From assembly GCA_964244295.1 (NCBI GenBank), contig CAXTIG010000042.1, forward strand, positions 1 to 64,000: DNA of 64,000 nucleotides. The letters run 5' to 3'. Below, in pieces: positions 24,274 to 30,967 of the stretch (position 1 is the first letter of the stretch; each line of letters starts with the position of its first letter). The notes under the pieces were generated by a model. It was given only the letters and a program-made list of their open reading frames with translations, searched no databases and was not told where the DNA came from. Source of the DNA: JAJAZB01 sp964244295. Its GTDB lineage: Bacteria; Bacteroidota; Bacteroidia; Cytophagales; Spirosomataceae. A program made the translations under genes and the position numbers.

Positions 24274-25205
24274 TCCCCCTCCCCCCACTTCACCAACACC
24301 GAGCAGTCGAGTTCTTCGCGCCAGGTGTCGTCGAGGGTAAAAAACAGGTGGGAATCGTTGCCTTTGCCCAGGCTGCCCAGCCCTTTCACCAACGCTTTTT
24401 GCTCCTTCAAACTCGGCGCGCAGTGCCGACTGAAGCCCATGCGCAGGAGCACTTCCGGGCGGGCCGGGGTGAGTACCTGGGCCTCACTCCACACCATCGA
24501 ATCAACGGCCCGGCGCACGGCGCGTTTGGCCCGATGCGGCCCCCGACCCCGGCCAAATCCAAAAAAAAGTTGACCGGCTCCACTCAGAAACCGCAGCAAT
24601 TCTTCCTGTTTGCCACTCCGCAGCGGTTCGAGCAGGGTCAGCACGGACTGGATGATGCGCTCGTCGGCCATCGGGTATGCTTCGCTCATCAGCAGGTCGT
24701 CGTCAAGCCGGGCCAGGTCGTCGAGTTCGTGGACCAGCACGGCGTCGCAGCCTTCCAGCAGGGCCAGCAGTCCGTAGCGGGCGTGGGTGTTGATGTCGAT
24801 GCCCTCGAATTCGTAGGGTAACGTCACCACCGCGACGGTGGGAATGCCCAGCTCGCGGGCCAGGTGCGCCAGCACGGGGGCAGCTCCGGTGCCCGTCGTT
24901 CCGCCCAATCCAAGCACCAGTACCAGTAGTTCGGTCGAGGCCGACAATACCTGCCGCAGTTGAGGCGCCGAGGCCACCGCCGCTTCGTGGCCCCGCCCCG
25001 CCGTTTCGTTGACGTGCCCCAGCAGAAATTTATGGGGAGCTTTGCTGCCGTGCAGCGAGCGGGCATCGGCGGTGCAGGCCAGCACGTCGGTTTCGCCCAA
25101 GCGGTGTTCGGCCAGTTGACCGGCTAGCCGCGAACCCGCCGCGCCCAAGCCAATCAGCTTGACCGGCGAACGGAGCGCCGTGGAATCGTTGTGGTAAAAA
25201 TTCAT
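24270..25205 (-). CDS. divergent FtsZ/tubulin-like GTP-binding protein
   Basis: 311 residues. The N-terminal half follows FtsZ step by step: KLIGLGAAGSRLA (residues 16-28; FtsZ GVGGAGGNA), CTADARSL (44-51; NTDAQAL), KFLLG, TAGRGHEAA (68-76), then the tubulin signature GLGGTTGTGAAP (99-110) and VAVVTLPYEFEG (125-135). In the second half, where FtsZ has the catalytic T7 loop (NxDxxD), this protein reads GKQEELLRF, so the catalytic acidic residues seem absent. There is no C-terminal FtsZ tail for FtsA/ZipA. It probably binds nucleotide but may not hydrolyse it. It is not the main ftsZ, which would sit with ftsA/ftsQ. A short palindrome CGGTAG...CTACCG lies just upstream of the start. Confidence 0.85.
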   Translation of the reverse strand: MNFYHNDSTALRSPVKLIGLGAAGSRLAGQLAEHRLGETDVLACTADARSLHGSKAPHKFLLGHVNETAGRGHEAAVASAPQLRQVLSASTELLVLVLGLGGTTGTGAAPVLAHLARELGIPTVAVVTLPYEFEGIDINTHARYGLLALLEGCDAVLVHELDDLARLDDDLLMSEAYPMADERIIQSVLTLLEPLRSGKQEELLRFLSGAGQLFFGFGRGRGPHRAKRAVRRAVDSMVWSEAQVLTPARPEVLLRMGFSRHCAPSLKEQKALVKGLGSLGKGNDSHLFFTLDDTWREELDCSVLVKWGEGE

Positions 25206-25347
25206 GCATATCGGTAGGTTAAGAATCTACCGAAAGAAAAGCACGAAACCGAAGATTCCCTTGAATAAGCGTTTGGTTTTCGAAAAAAAGTTGGTAAATG
25301 CGGCTGAATGCCGTTGATTCAATTTCACTGAAACGCGAAGGAGGTGC
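25206..25347. other. leader region of the FtsZ-like gene
   Basis: Contains an inverted repeat TCGGTAGGTT/AATCTACCGA at 25210-25232, 5 bases before the start of the leftward FtsZ-like gene. It could be an operator or a leader hairpin. No TAnnTTTG box is obvious; the rest has nothing I can assign. Confidence 0.35.
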
Positions 25348-25379
25348 AAAAAAAAACGTAGCAGGCGGGCTACTACGTT
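25348..25379 (-). terminator. intrinsic terminator after folA
   Basis: Leftward: AACGTAG, 11-base loop, CTACGTT and a run of nine T. It ends the folA transcript before the FtsZ-like gene. Confidence 0.75.
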
Positions 25380-25480
25380 ACCAGGAAAATAGGTTTACGC
25401 GAGGTTTAGCGGATAGGACTCGAAAGGTAGGTACTGCTGTTCAGGGGTGCAAAATTTTTCGGGAAAATTTCTATTCTGCT

Positions 25481-26023
25481 CTACAGGTTACTTCGTTCCA
25501 ACTCCACAAATTCAAACGCGTGGGCGTGGCGCTCGTCGGGTTGGTATGGGCGGCGACTGAGTTCGTTCCAATCCATCAAATTGAGCGTCGGGAAAAAGGC
25601 ATCACCTTCGGGACTGGCCTTTACTTCGGTCAGGTATAGCGTGTTAGCCAGCGGCAGGGCCTGGGCGTAGAGTTCGGCTCCGCCAATGACAAAGAGTTGA
25701 TGGGTTGAGGGTTGAGACGGTCCGCCGCGCGGTTTGAGACGGTCCGCCGCGCGGGCTGAGGTTGCCTGAGCAATGGCCTCCTCCAGCGAATTCACCACGA
25801 TGCAGCCCTCGGCCCAGTAATCCGGCTGCCGGGTCACGACGACGTTGGTGCGGTTGGGCAGCGGTTTGCCAATGGACTCGTAGGTTTTTCGGCCCATTAC
25901 CACAGTATGGCCGGTGGTCAGACGTTTGAAATGCTGCAAATCAGCGGGCAGGTGCCAGAGCAATTGGTTGTCTTTGCCGATGGCTCCGTTTTCGGCCACG
26001 GCGGCGATGAGGGCGAGTTTCAT
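25481..26023 (-). CDS. folA: dihydrofolate reductase with an internal repeat-derived insert
   Basis: 180 residues. It reduces dihydrofolate to tetrahydrofolate with NADPH. Family features: LALIAAVAENGAIGKDNQLLWHLPADL (pieces AVAENGAIG and WHLPADL with the active-site acid), VVMGRKTYESIG, the VIGGAELYAQAL cofactor loop and FVELER at the end. The start is ATG 26023. Residues about 88-108 (ATSARAADRLKPRGGPSQPS) are not part of the fold and are encoded by two tandem copies of a 21-base unit containing the GGTCCGCCGCGCGG motif. The insert lies in the surface loop just before the GG motif, so function may survive. Confidence 0.92.
   Translation of the reverse strand: MKLALIAAVAENGAIGKDNQLLWHLPADLQHFKRLTTGHTVVMGRKTYESIGKPLPNRTNVVVTRQPDYWAEGCIVVNSLEEAIAQATSARAADRLKPRGGPSQPSTHQLFVIGGAELYAQALPLANTLYLTEVKASPEGDAFFPTLNLMDWNELSRRPYQPDERHAHAFEFVELERSNL
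25712..25754. repeat. tandem 21-base repeat inside folA
   Basis: Two copies of TTGAGACGGTCCGCCGCGCGG (25712-25732 and 25734-25754, one base apart; 20 of the 21 bases form the recognisable core TTGAGACGGTCCGCCGCGCG). The GGTCCGCCGCGCG core also forms part of the palindrome at 26044-26142. Confidence 0.8.
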
Positions 26024-26043
26024 TCTAGTCGTTAGTAAGGAGT

Positions 26044-26142
26044 CGATAGTTGGCAACGGTCCGCCGCGCAGGCGATAGTCGTTAGCAGAACCTGCCTTTT
26101 CTAACGACTATCGCCCGCGCGGCGGACCGTTGCCAACTATCG
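26044..26142. repeat. intergenic palindromic repeat, family I
   Basis: Nearly perfect 42-base arms beginning CGATAGTTGGCAACGGTCCG, continuing through CCGCGC and GGCGATAGTCGTTAG, around a loop of about 15 bases. It lies between the leftward fmt and folA genes. Confidence 0.9.
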
Positions 26143-26144
26143 GC

Positions 26145-27071
26145 TCATACTTTCATTCCCCGTAAAAATTCCCCGACTCCCATCCGTTTTTTTCCTTCGA
26201 GTTGCAACTCTTCCACGGATAGCCAACCGTCGGCGCAGCGGAAATTCAGGTACGTGCGGTTGTCGGTTTGGTAGCTTCCCGGCTCGGCGGCGGGATGTTC
26301 GTCGAGTGGGGTGATTTGCCCGGTGAAAATTTTCAACGTCTTCCCACCGAGCATTGTCCAGGCCGCCGGGTACGGTGAAAGGCCGCGCACGAAATTACGA
26401 ATCGTTTCGGCGGGCTGCTTCCAGTCGATTTCGCCCGTTTCCCGGAAAATTTTAGGGGCCTTTTTCGAATCCATGGCTTCGGCCTGCGGCAGGTCGGGGT
26501 ATTCGCCTGCTTCGATGGCCCGCACCGTTTTCAGCACCAGCGCCGCGCCACGCTGCATGAGCCGGTCATGGAGGGTTCCGGCGGTGTCGTCGGGGTGGAT
26601 GGGTTCGGTTTCCTGAAATAGCAAGGGGCCGGTGTCGATTTCCTGCCGGATGAAAAACGTCGTTACGCCGGTTTGGGTCTCGCCGTGGATAATGGCCCAG
26701 TTGATGGGCGCGGCCCCCCGGTACTGCGGCAAGAGCGAAGCGTGCAGGTTGAAGGTGCCCAACGGCGGCATGGCCCAGACCACTTCGGGCAGCATCCGGA
26801 AGGCCACCACTACCTGCAAGTCGGCCCGGTAGCCGCGCAATTCTTCCAGAAACTCCGCGTTCTTGAGTTTCTCCGGTTGCAACACGGGCAGGCCCACCGA
26901 GGCGGCGTACTGCTTCACCGCCGATTGCTGGAGGTGATTGCCCCGCCCGGCGGGTTTATCGGGGGCGGTGATGACGGCTACCACCTGGCAACCCGCCTCG
27001 ACCAGGCGGCGCAGGCTCGCCACGGCAAAGTCGGGCGTACCCATGAAAATCAGACGTAAGTTGTCGGGCAT
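26145..27071 (-). CDS. fmt: methionyl-tRNA formyltransferase
   Basis: 308 residues, normal length. It transfers the formyl group of 10-formyl-THF to initiator Met-tRNA. The catalytic-domain motifs are MGTPDFAVASLRRL, APDKPAGRG, FRMLPEVVW with FNLHASLLPQYRGAAPINWAI (Asn-His-Ser catalytic segment, here FNLHASLLPQYRG), and IDTGPLL. A C-terminal tRNA-binding OB-like domain follows. It is upstream of folA in the same direction, both in one-carbon metabolism, separated by a palindrome. Confidence 0.95.
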   Translation of the reverse strand: MPDNLRLIFMGTPDFAVASLRRLVEAGCQVVAVITAPDKPAGRGNHLQQSAVKQYAASVGLPVLQPEKLKNAEFLEELRGYRADLQVVVAFRMLPEVVWAMPPLGTFNLHASLLPQYRGAAPINWAIIHGETQTGVTTFFIRQEIDTGPLLFQETEPIHPDDTAGTLHDRLMQRGAALVLKTVRAIEAGEYPDLPQAEAMDSKKAPKIFRETGEIDWKQPAETIRNFVRGLSPYPAAWTMLGGKTLKIFTGQITPLDEHPAAEPGSYQTDNRTYLNFRCADGWLSVEELQLEGKKRMGVGEFLRGMKV

Positions 27072-27157
27072 TCGTAGTTCGTTGTCAGTCTTTCGCTTTC
27101 GGGGGCAAAAATGGGCTTTCCTGACGACTATTCACCAAGGAGTATCGACCGAACCCG

Positions 27158-27189
27158 TTTGTACGATGCGGCAAATTATGTTATTTTTG
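27158..27189 (+). promoter_or_regulatory. greA promoter (TTTG-N20-TATTTTTG)
   Basis: TTTG at 27158-27161 and TATTTTTG at 27182-27189 with a 20-base spacer, a near-consensus Bacteroidota promoter. Transcription would begin near 27194, about 175 bases before the greA ATG. Confidence 0.75.
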
Positions 27190-27206
27190 ACGGCTCGATT
27201 TAACGC

Positions 27207-27269
27207 ATGAAGCAAGAACGCCCGTCCATCGCCCGTCCGTCCGGACACCACCGGAACTATTCCGACTGA
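27207..27269 (+). CDS. short leader ORF upstream of greA
   Basis: ATG 27207 to TGA 27269 encodes MKQERPSIARPSGHHRNYSD. It begins about 13 bases after the predicted transcription start and ends immediately before an antiterminator/terminator pair, the place expected of a leader peptide. Its codons are not dominated by one amino acid (four Arg, three Ser, three Pro, two adjacent His), so what it would sense is unclear. It could also be a chance frame. Confidence 0.45.
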   Translation: MKQERPSIARPSGHHRNYSD

Positions 27270-27271
27270 AC

Positions 27272-27324
27272 TTCTGCCCCTTACGGTTTTACGTAGCAGA
27301 ACGGTCTGGATGCCGTTCTTTTTT
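27272..27324 (+). terminator. attenuator-like hairpins in the greA leader
   Basis: Terminator: AGAACGG (27298-27304) pairs with CCGTTCT (27313-27319) followed by T to 27324. Alternative stem: TTCTGC (27272-27277) pairs with GCAGAA (27296-27301), which shares four bases with the terminator stem, so the two structures exclude each other. This is the layout of a transcription attenuator, 46 bases before greA. Confidence 0.6.
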
Positions 27325-27370
27325 GTTTTTTAGAACCGACGTACCCACGTCATTTTTTGGAGTAACGAAC

Positions 27371-27844
27371 ATGGGAAAAGTTGCCTATTACACCGAAGAG
27401 GGCCTCAGCAAACTGAGAACCGAATTAAACGACCTGAAAGGAAAAGGCCGCAGCGACATCGCTCACCAGATTGCCGAAGCCCGCGATAAGGGCGATTTGA
27501 GCGAGAACGCCGAGTATGACGCCGCCAAAGATGCCCAGGGCCTGCTGGAATTGAAAATCTCGAAACTCGAAGAAGTCATCTCCAACGCCCGCCTCGTCGA
27601 CGAATCGACCATCGACACCTCGAAGGTGTCCGTCCTCTCGAAAGTGCGCCTCAAAAACAAGCGCAGCGGCAGCACGATGGAATACACCCTGGTGTCGGAA
27701 GAAGAGGCCGATTTGAAGCAAAACAAAATCTCGGTGCAGTCGCCGATTGGCAAGGGATTGCTCGGTAAAAAAGCGGGTGAAATCGCCGAAATCACCATCC
27801 CCGCCGGGAAGATTGAGTTTGAAGTGCTGGAAATCTCAAGGTAG
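27371..27844 (+). CDS. greA: transcription elongation factor GreA
   Basis: 157 residues. It rescues backtracked RNA polymerase by stimulating transcript cleavage. The N-terminal coiled coil carries the loop acidic residues in GDLSENAEYDAAKDAQ (about 39-54); the C-terminal FKBP-like domain includes SVQSPIGKGLLGKKAGEI. ATG 27371 gives the conserved start VAYYTEEGL; the upstream in-frame extension runs through the leader hairpin. The stop lies at the first bases of the following palindrome. Confidence 0.96.
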   Translation: MGKVAYYTEEGLSKLRTELNDLKGKGRSDIAHQIAEARDKGDLSENAEYDAAKDAQGLLELKISKLEEVISNARLVDESTIDTSKVSVLSKVRLKNKRSGSTMEYTLVSEEEADLKQNKISVQSPIGKGLLGKKAGEIAEITIPAGKIEFEVLEISR

Positions 27845-27910
27845 AGTGAAGAGAAGAGAGTAGAGAGGATAGATAAAGATTCTCTACTCTCTTCTCTTTA
27901 CTCTCTACTC
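27843..27910. repeat. intergenic palindromic repeat, family C (copy 2)
   Basis: GAGTGAAGAGAAGAGAGTAG mirrored by CTACTCTCTTCTCTTTACTC, the same purine-rich type as at 9728 and 50017, between the codirectional greA and HIT genes. Confidence 0.85.
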
Positions 27911-27917
27911 ATAAACT

Positions 27918-28313
27918 ATGCCTTCCCTCTTCTCCCGCATCGTCAACGGCGAAATTCCGGCGCACAAGGTAGCCGAGAACGACCGTTTTCTGGCCTTCCT
28001 CGACATCGCCCCGCTGGCCGAAGGCCACACGTTGGTGGTTCCGAAAAAAGAAGTGGATTACCTCTTCGACCTCGACGACGAGACCTACGATGGCCTTTGG
28101 CAGTTTGCCAAATCGCTGGCCGGACCACTGAAACAGGCCGTGCCCTGCCGCCGGGTCTGCGTGGTGGTCATCGGCGACGAAGTGCCGCACGCGCACGTCC
28201 ACCTGATCCCGATGAACCGCCTCGGCGATGTCAGTTTTACCTCGCCCAAACTAAAAAGAAGCCAGGACGAACTGGCGGCAACGGCGGCGCGGATTCGGGA
28301 AAAAATGGTTTGA
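27918..28313 (+). CDS. HIT family protein
   Basis: 131 residues. A Hint-type nucleotide hydrolase/transferase with the histidine triad HAHVHL (His91, 93, 95) and the N-terminal FSRIVNGEIPAHKVAEND typical of bacterial HIT proteins, which cleave adenosine phosphoramidates or dinucleoside polyphosphates. The adenosine specificity is from family knowledge. It starts 8 bases after a palindrome and ends in the next one (the TGA in GGTTTGAAGGG). Confidence 0.92.
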   Translation: MPSLFSRIVNGEIPAHKVAENDRFLAFLDIAPLAEGHTLVVPKKEVDYLFDLDDETYDGLWQFAKSLAGPLKQAVPCRRVCVVVIGDEVPHAHVHLIPMNRLGDVSFTSPKLKRSQDELAATAARIREKMV

Positions 28314-28370
28314 AGGGTTGAGGGTTTGAAGAGTTCCTTCAAACCCTCAACCCTTCAAACTTTTCAAACC
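28307..28370. repeat. intergenic palindromic repeat, family E (copy 1)
   Basis: GGTTTGAAGGGTTGAGGGTT mirrored by AACCCTCAACCCTTCAAAC around AGAGTTCC. It supplies the stop of the HIT gene. Confidence 0.85.
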
Positions 28371-28376
28371 TATAAA

Positions 28377-28670
28377 ATGCAATTCCTCCTCCGCGCCCAC
28401 GATTTTACCGATGAGCAGGCCCTCGAACGCCGGATGGCGGCCCGCCCGTTTCATTTTGAAACCGCCCGCCAACTGAAAGCCAATGGCCATTTCGTGCTGG
28501 GCGGGGCCGTGCTCGATGCCGCCGGGCAGATGATTGGCTCGATGATGGTCGTGGATTTTCCCGACGAAACCGCCCTGCAAGCCTGGTTACAGGCCGACCC
28601 TTACGTGACACAGGGTGTCTGGAACCCGAATTCCATCGAAATCAAGCCCTTTCGCGTAGCCGACGTATAA
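28377..28670 (+). CDS. YCII-related protein
   Basis: 97 residues, with a ferredoxin-like YCII domain: FLLRAHDFTDEQALERRMAARPFHFETARQL (pieces LLRAHDFTD and RPFHFETARQLKANG), GGAVLDAAGQMIGSMMVV and the Asp-Pro-Tyr turn in QADPYVTQGVW. YCII proteins are small, probably enzymatic or stress-linked, and mostly uncharacterised; the conserved His and Asp suggest an active site. ATG 28377 is 6 bases after the palindrome. Confidence 0.85.
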   Translation: MQFLLRAHDFTDEQALERRMAARPFHFETARQLKANGHFVLGGAVLDAAGQMIGSMMVVDFPDETALQAWLQADPYVTQGVWNPNSIEIKPFRVADV

Positions 28671-28731
28671 CCTGGTTGGGAAAGCGTCGGGGCGTGCTTA
28701 CCTTGCCCTTCCATTCGACCTATTCTGAACC

Positions 28732-29616
28732 ATGAACCGCAGAAACCTGCTCAAAACCACGGCCTCCGCCGCCGCGCTCACCATGACCGGTCCGCTCGCC
28801 TCCCTCGCCGAATCGGCTTCCGCCCCCGCCCTGAAAGGCAACCTCAAGCACTCCGTTTCGCGCTGGTGCTACGGCTCGATTCCGCTCGATGAACTCTGCC
28901 AGGCCGCCAAAGACATGGGTATTACGTCCATCGAACTAACCGGCCCGAAGGACTGGGAAGTGCTCAAAAAATACGGCCTCACTTCGGCCATGGGCCAGGC
29001 TGATTCCTGGTCGGATGGGATTGGACTGCCGAATTTTTTCAACAACCCGAAAAACCACGACAAACTCTTCGCCGGGTTTGAACAACTCATCCCCCAGGCC
29101 AAAGCAGCGGGCGTGACCAACCTGATTTGTTTTTCGGGCAATCGCAACGGGTTATCCGACTACCAGGGCCTGCTCAATTGCCAGAAAGGCCTGAAACGCG
29201 TGATGCCCACCGCCGAGAAAAATGGGGTGACCATTACGATGGAACTACTCAGCTCCCGCGATAGCCACCCCGATTACCAGTGCGATACCGTGGAGTGGGG
29301 CGCGGTGCTTTGCGAGATGGTGGGGTCGCCCAACTTCAAATTGCTTTACGACATTTTCCACATGCAGAGCATGACCGGCGACCACATCCGCAACATCCGG
29401 CGCTATGGGCAGTACATCAGCCACTACCACACGGGCGGAATGCCGGGTCGCCACGAGATTGACGAAACCCAGGAAATTTACTACCCGGCTATCGCGCGGG
29501 CCATCGTTGAAACGGGCTACCGGGGTTACATCGGGCAGGAATTCATTCCCACGGCTAAAGACAAAGCCGGGATGCTCGAATCGCTGCGGAAGTCGATTTT
29601 GATTTGCGACGTGTAG
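28732..29616 (+). CDS. TIM-barrel sugar isomerase/epimerase, hydroxypyruvate isomerase-like, exported
   Basis: 294 residues. The N-terminus MNRRNLLKTTASAAALTM carries a twin-arginine-like motif and an Ala-rich hydrophobic segment, so export by Tat is likely. The rest is an AP-endonuclease-2-like xylose-isomerase barrel: ELTGPKDWEVL, FSGNRNGLSD, TITMELLSS (metal Glu), LLYDIFHMQ, YHTGGMPGRHEID and GYIGQEFIP (metal Glu). These match hydroxypyruvate isomerase-related proteins of Bacteroidota. The substrate is not known; exported homologues often accompany carbohydrate turnover. Confidence 0.85.
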   Translation: MNRRNLLKTTASAAALTMTGPLASLAESASAPALKGNLKHSVSRWCYGSIPLDELCQAAKDMGITSIELTGPKDWEVLKKYGLTSAMGQADSWSDGIGLPNFFNNPKNHDKLFAGFEQLIPQAKAAGVTNLICFSGNRNGLSDYQGLLNCQKGLKRVMPTAEKNGVTITMELLSSRDSHPDYQCDTVEWGAVLCEMVGSPNFKLLYDIFHMQSMTGDHIRNIRRYGQYISHYHTGGMPGRHEIDETQEIYYPAIARAIVETGYRGYIGQEFIPTAKDKAGMLESLRKSILICDV

Positions 29617-29776
29617 GACTGTTTTTGCTGTAAATACCCAACCCTGTAATCTGTGTTTTCCGATTTTATCGACGGGTTGACCTTGGAGCGCTGGTAATTG
29701 CGCCACCGGCGAGCGTCCCTGAGGACGAACCGTTCGCTACTCTTGACGGTTTACCGTTCACTACTCAGCGTCTTTA

Positions 29777-29812
29777 CGCCTTCGCGTAAAATTCATTTTT
29801 CACGCGAAGGCG
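29777..29812. repeat. hairpin repeat CGCCTTCGCGT
   Basis: CGCCTTCGCGT (29777-29787) mirrored by ACGCGAAGGCG (29802-29812) in the 212-base gap before the next gene. The rest of the gap shows short CCGTTCGCTACT / CCGTTCACTACT direct repeats and nothing else I can assign. Confidence 0.7.
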
Positions 29813-29828
29813 CTACCAAAACAGAGCC

Positions 29829-30323
29829 ATGCTACTCGATTTTGATCAACAACCCGACCACGCCCGCATCTGGATTTATCAGGCCAACCGCCCCCTGACC
29901 GACGCCGAGGTCACGCTTGTGCAACTGTTTCTGGAAAATCAAACCGCGCAATGGGCCGCCCATGGCCACCCATTGGCTGGTTCGGTGCGGGTGCTTCACC
30001 ACCGCTTTGTGGTAGTAGCGGTGGACGAAACCCAGGCCCTTCCCAGCGGCTGCTCCATCGACGCCTCGACGCGCTGGTTAAAGGAACTGGGCGCGGAAAT
30101 AAACCTTGACTTCTTCGACCGCTCGGTGGCGTTTTTGCAAAATGAGGCGGTGCAAACTCTGCCCGTTGCTCAAGTAAAAAAGGCGGTGACCGGAGGCATT
30201 TTGACGCCCGAAACGCTGATTTTCAACAACCTTGTGCCCAGGATAGGGGATTTTCGGAAAAGCTGGCGGGTGCCTGCTGCCGATAGTTGGCTTGGGCGGT
30301 TTTTTAAAAATCAACTTGCCTGA
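29829..30323 (+). CDS. conserved Bacteroidota protein, often labelled ABC transporter ATPase
   Basis: 164 residues, soluble. The pattern RIWIYQANRPLTDAE, WAAHGHPLAGSV, FVVVAVDETQALPSGCSIDASTRWLKEL (pieces VVAVDETQ and SGCSIDASTRW) and FNNLVPRIGDF...WRVPAADSW is that of a family widespread in Bacteroidota. Database entries name it ABC transporter ATPase, but there is no Walker A or ABC signature here, so that name is not supported. The conserved Cys in SGCSID may be functional. It overlaps functionally nothing I can name; it ends 3 bases before the fRMsr gene and probably shares its mRNA. Confidence 0.8.
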   Translation: MLLDFDQQPDHARIWIYQANRPLTDAEVTLVQLFLENQTAQWAAHGHPLAGSVRVLHHRFVVVAVDETQALPSGCSIDASTRWLKELGAEINLDFFDRSVAFLQNEAVQTLPVAQVKKAVTGGILTPETLIFNNLVPRIGDFRKSWRVPAADSWLGRFFKNQLA

Positions 30324-30326
30324 CGG

Positions 30327-30812
30327 ATGGCCGAAACCCTCCTTCTCCCCACCACCACCTCCCGCCGGGAAATCTACGCCAGTCTGATTCCTCAACTCGA
30401 GGCCCTCACTAGCGGTGAGCCAGATTTGATTGCCAACCTCGCCAACCTAAGCGCGGCGCTGAAACAAGCCTTCGGGTTTTTCTGGGTCGGATTTTACCTC
30501 GTGAAAGACGGCCAACTCGTGCTCGGCCCGTTTCAGGGTCCGATTGCCTGCACCCGGATTTCGTTCGACAAAGGCGTTTGCGGCCACTGCTACCGCACGA
30601 AAGCGGTCGTCATCGTGCCCGACGTAGAAGCTTTTCCCGGCCACATCGCGTGTAGTTTGGCCTCGAAATCGGAAATCGTGCTGCCGGCATTTAACCAGCA
30701 AGGCCAGGTCGCGCTCGTGCTTGACGTGGACAGCGACCAACTGGACGACTTCAACGAAACCGACCGTGAGGGGCTGCTGGGCGTGATGCGATTGGTGGAG
30801 AAACTTCTTTAA
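30327..30812 (+). CDS. msrC: free methionine-(R)-sulfoxide reductase (GAF domain)
   Basis: 161 residues. A single GAF domain with all three catalytic cysteines at Cys75, Cys85 and Cys109 (ACTRISFDKGVCG and GHIACS), spaced exactly as Cys84/94/118 of the E. coli enzyme, plus SEIVLPAF. It reduces free Met-R-sulfoxide in the cytosol with thioredoxin. The start is 3 bases after the preceding stop, so the two genes form an operon. Confidence 0.93.
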   Translation: MAETLLLPTTTSRREIYASLIPQLEALTSGEPDLIANLANLSAALKQAFGFFWVGFYLVKDGQLVLGPFQGPIACTRISFDKGVCGHCYRTKAVVIVPDVEAFPGHIACSLASKSEIVLPAFNQQGQVALVLDVDSDQLDDFNETDREGLLGVMRLVEKLL

Positions 30813-30827
30813 AAACTTCACCAGGCT

Positions 30828-30953
30828 TGTCATTCCGAGCGCAACGAGGAATCTCGTTGGATTACCGAATTATTGGTCGGTAATCCACCACTGGGCTAGC
30901 GATGAACGACCCTGACAGGCCAACGAGATTCCTCGCGGCGCTCGCAATGCCAG
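30828..30953. repeat. intergenic palindromic repeat, family B variant (copy 3)
   Basis: TGTCATTCCGAGCGCAACGA then GGAATCTCGTTGG, mirrored at about 30921-30953 by CCAACGAGATTCCTCG and the GAGCG part. A CATTCCGAGCG variant of the CATCCTGAGCG element, between convergent genes. Confidence 0.85.
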
Positions 30954-30967
30954 TCAGCGGAAGGTAG

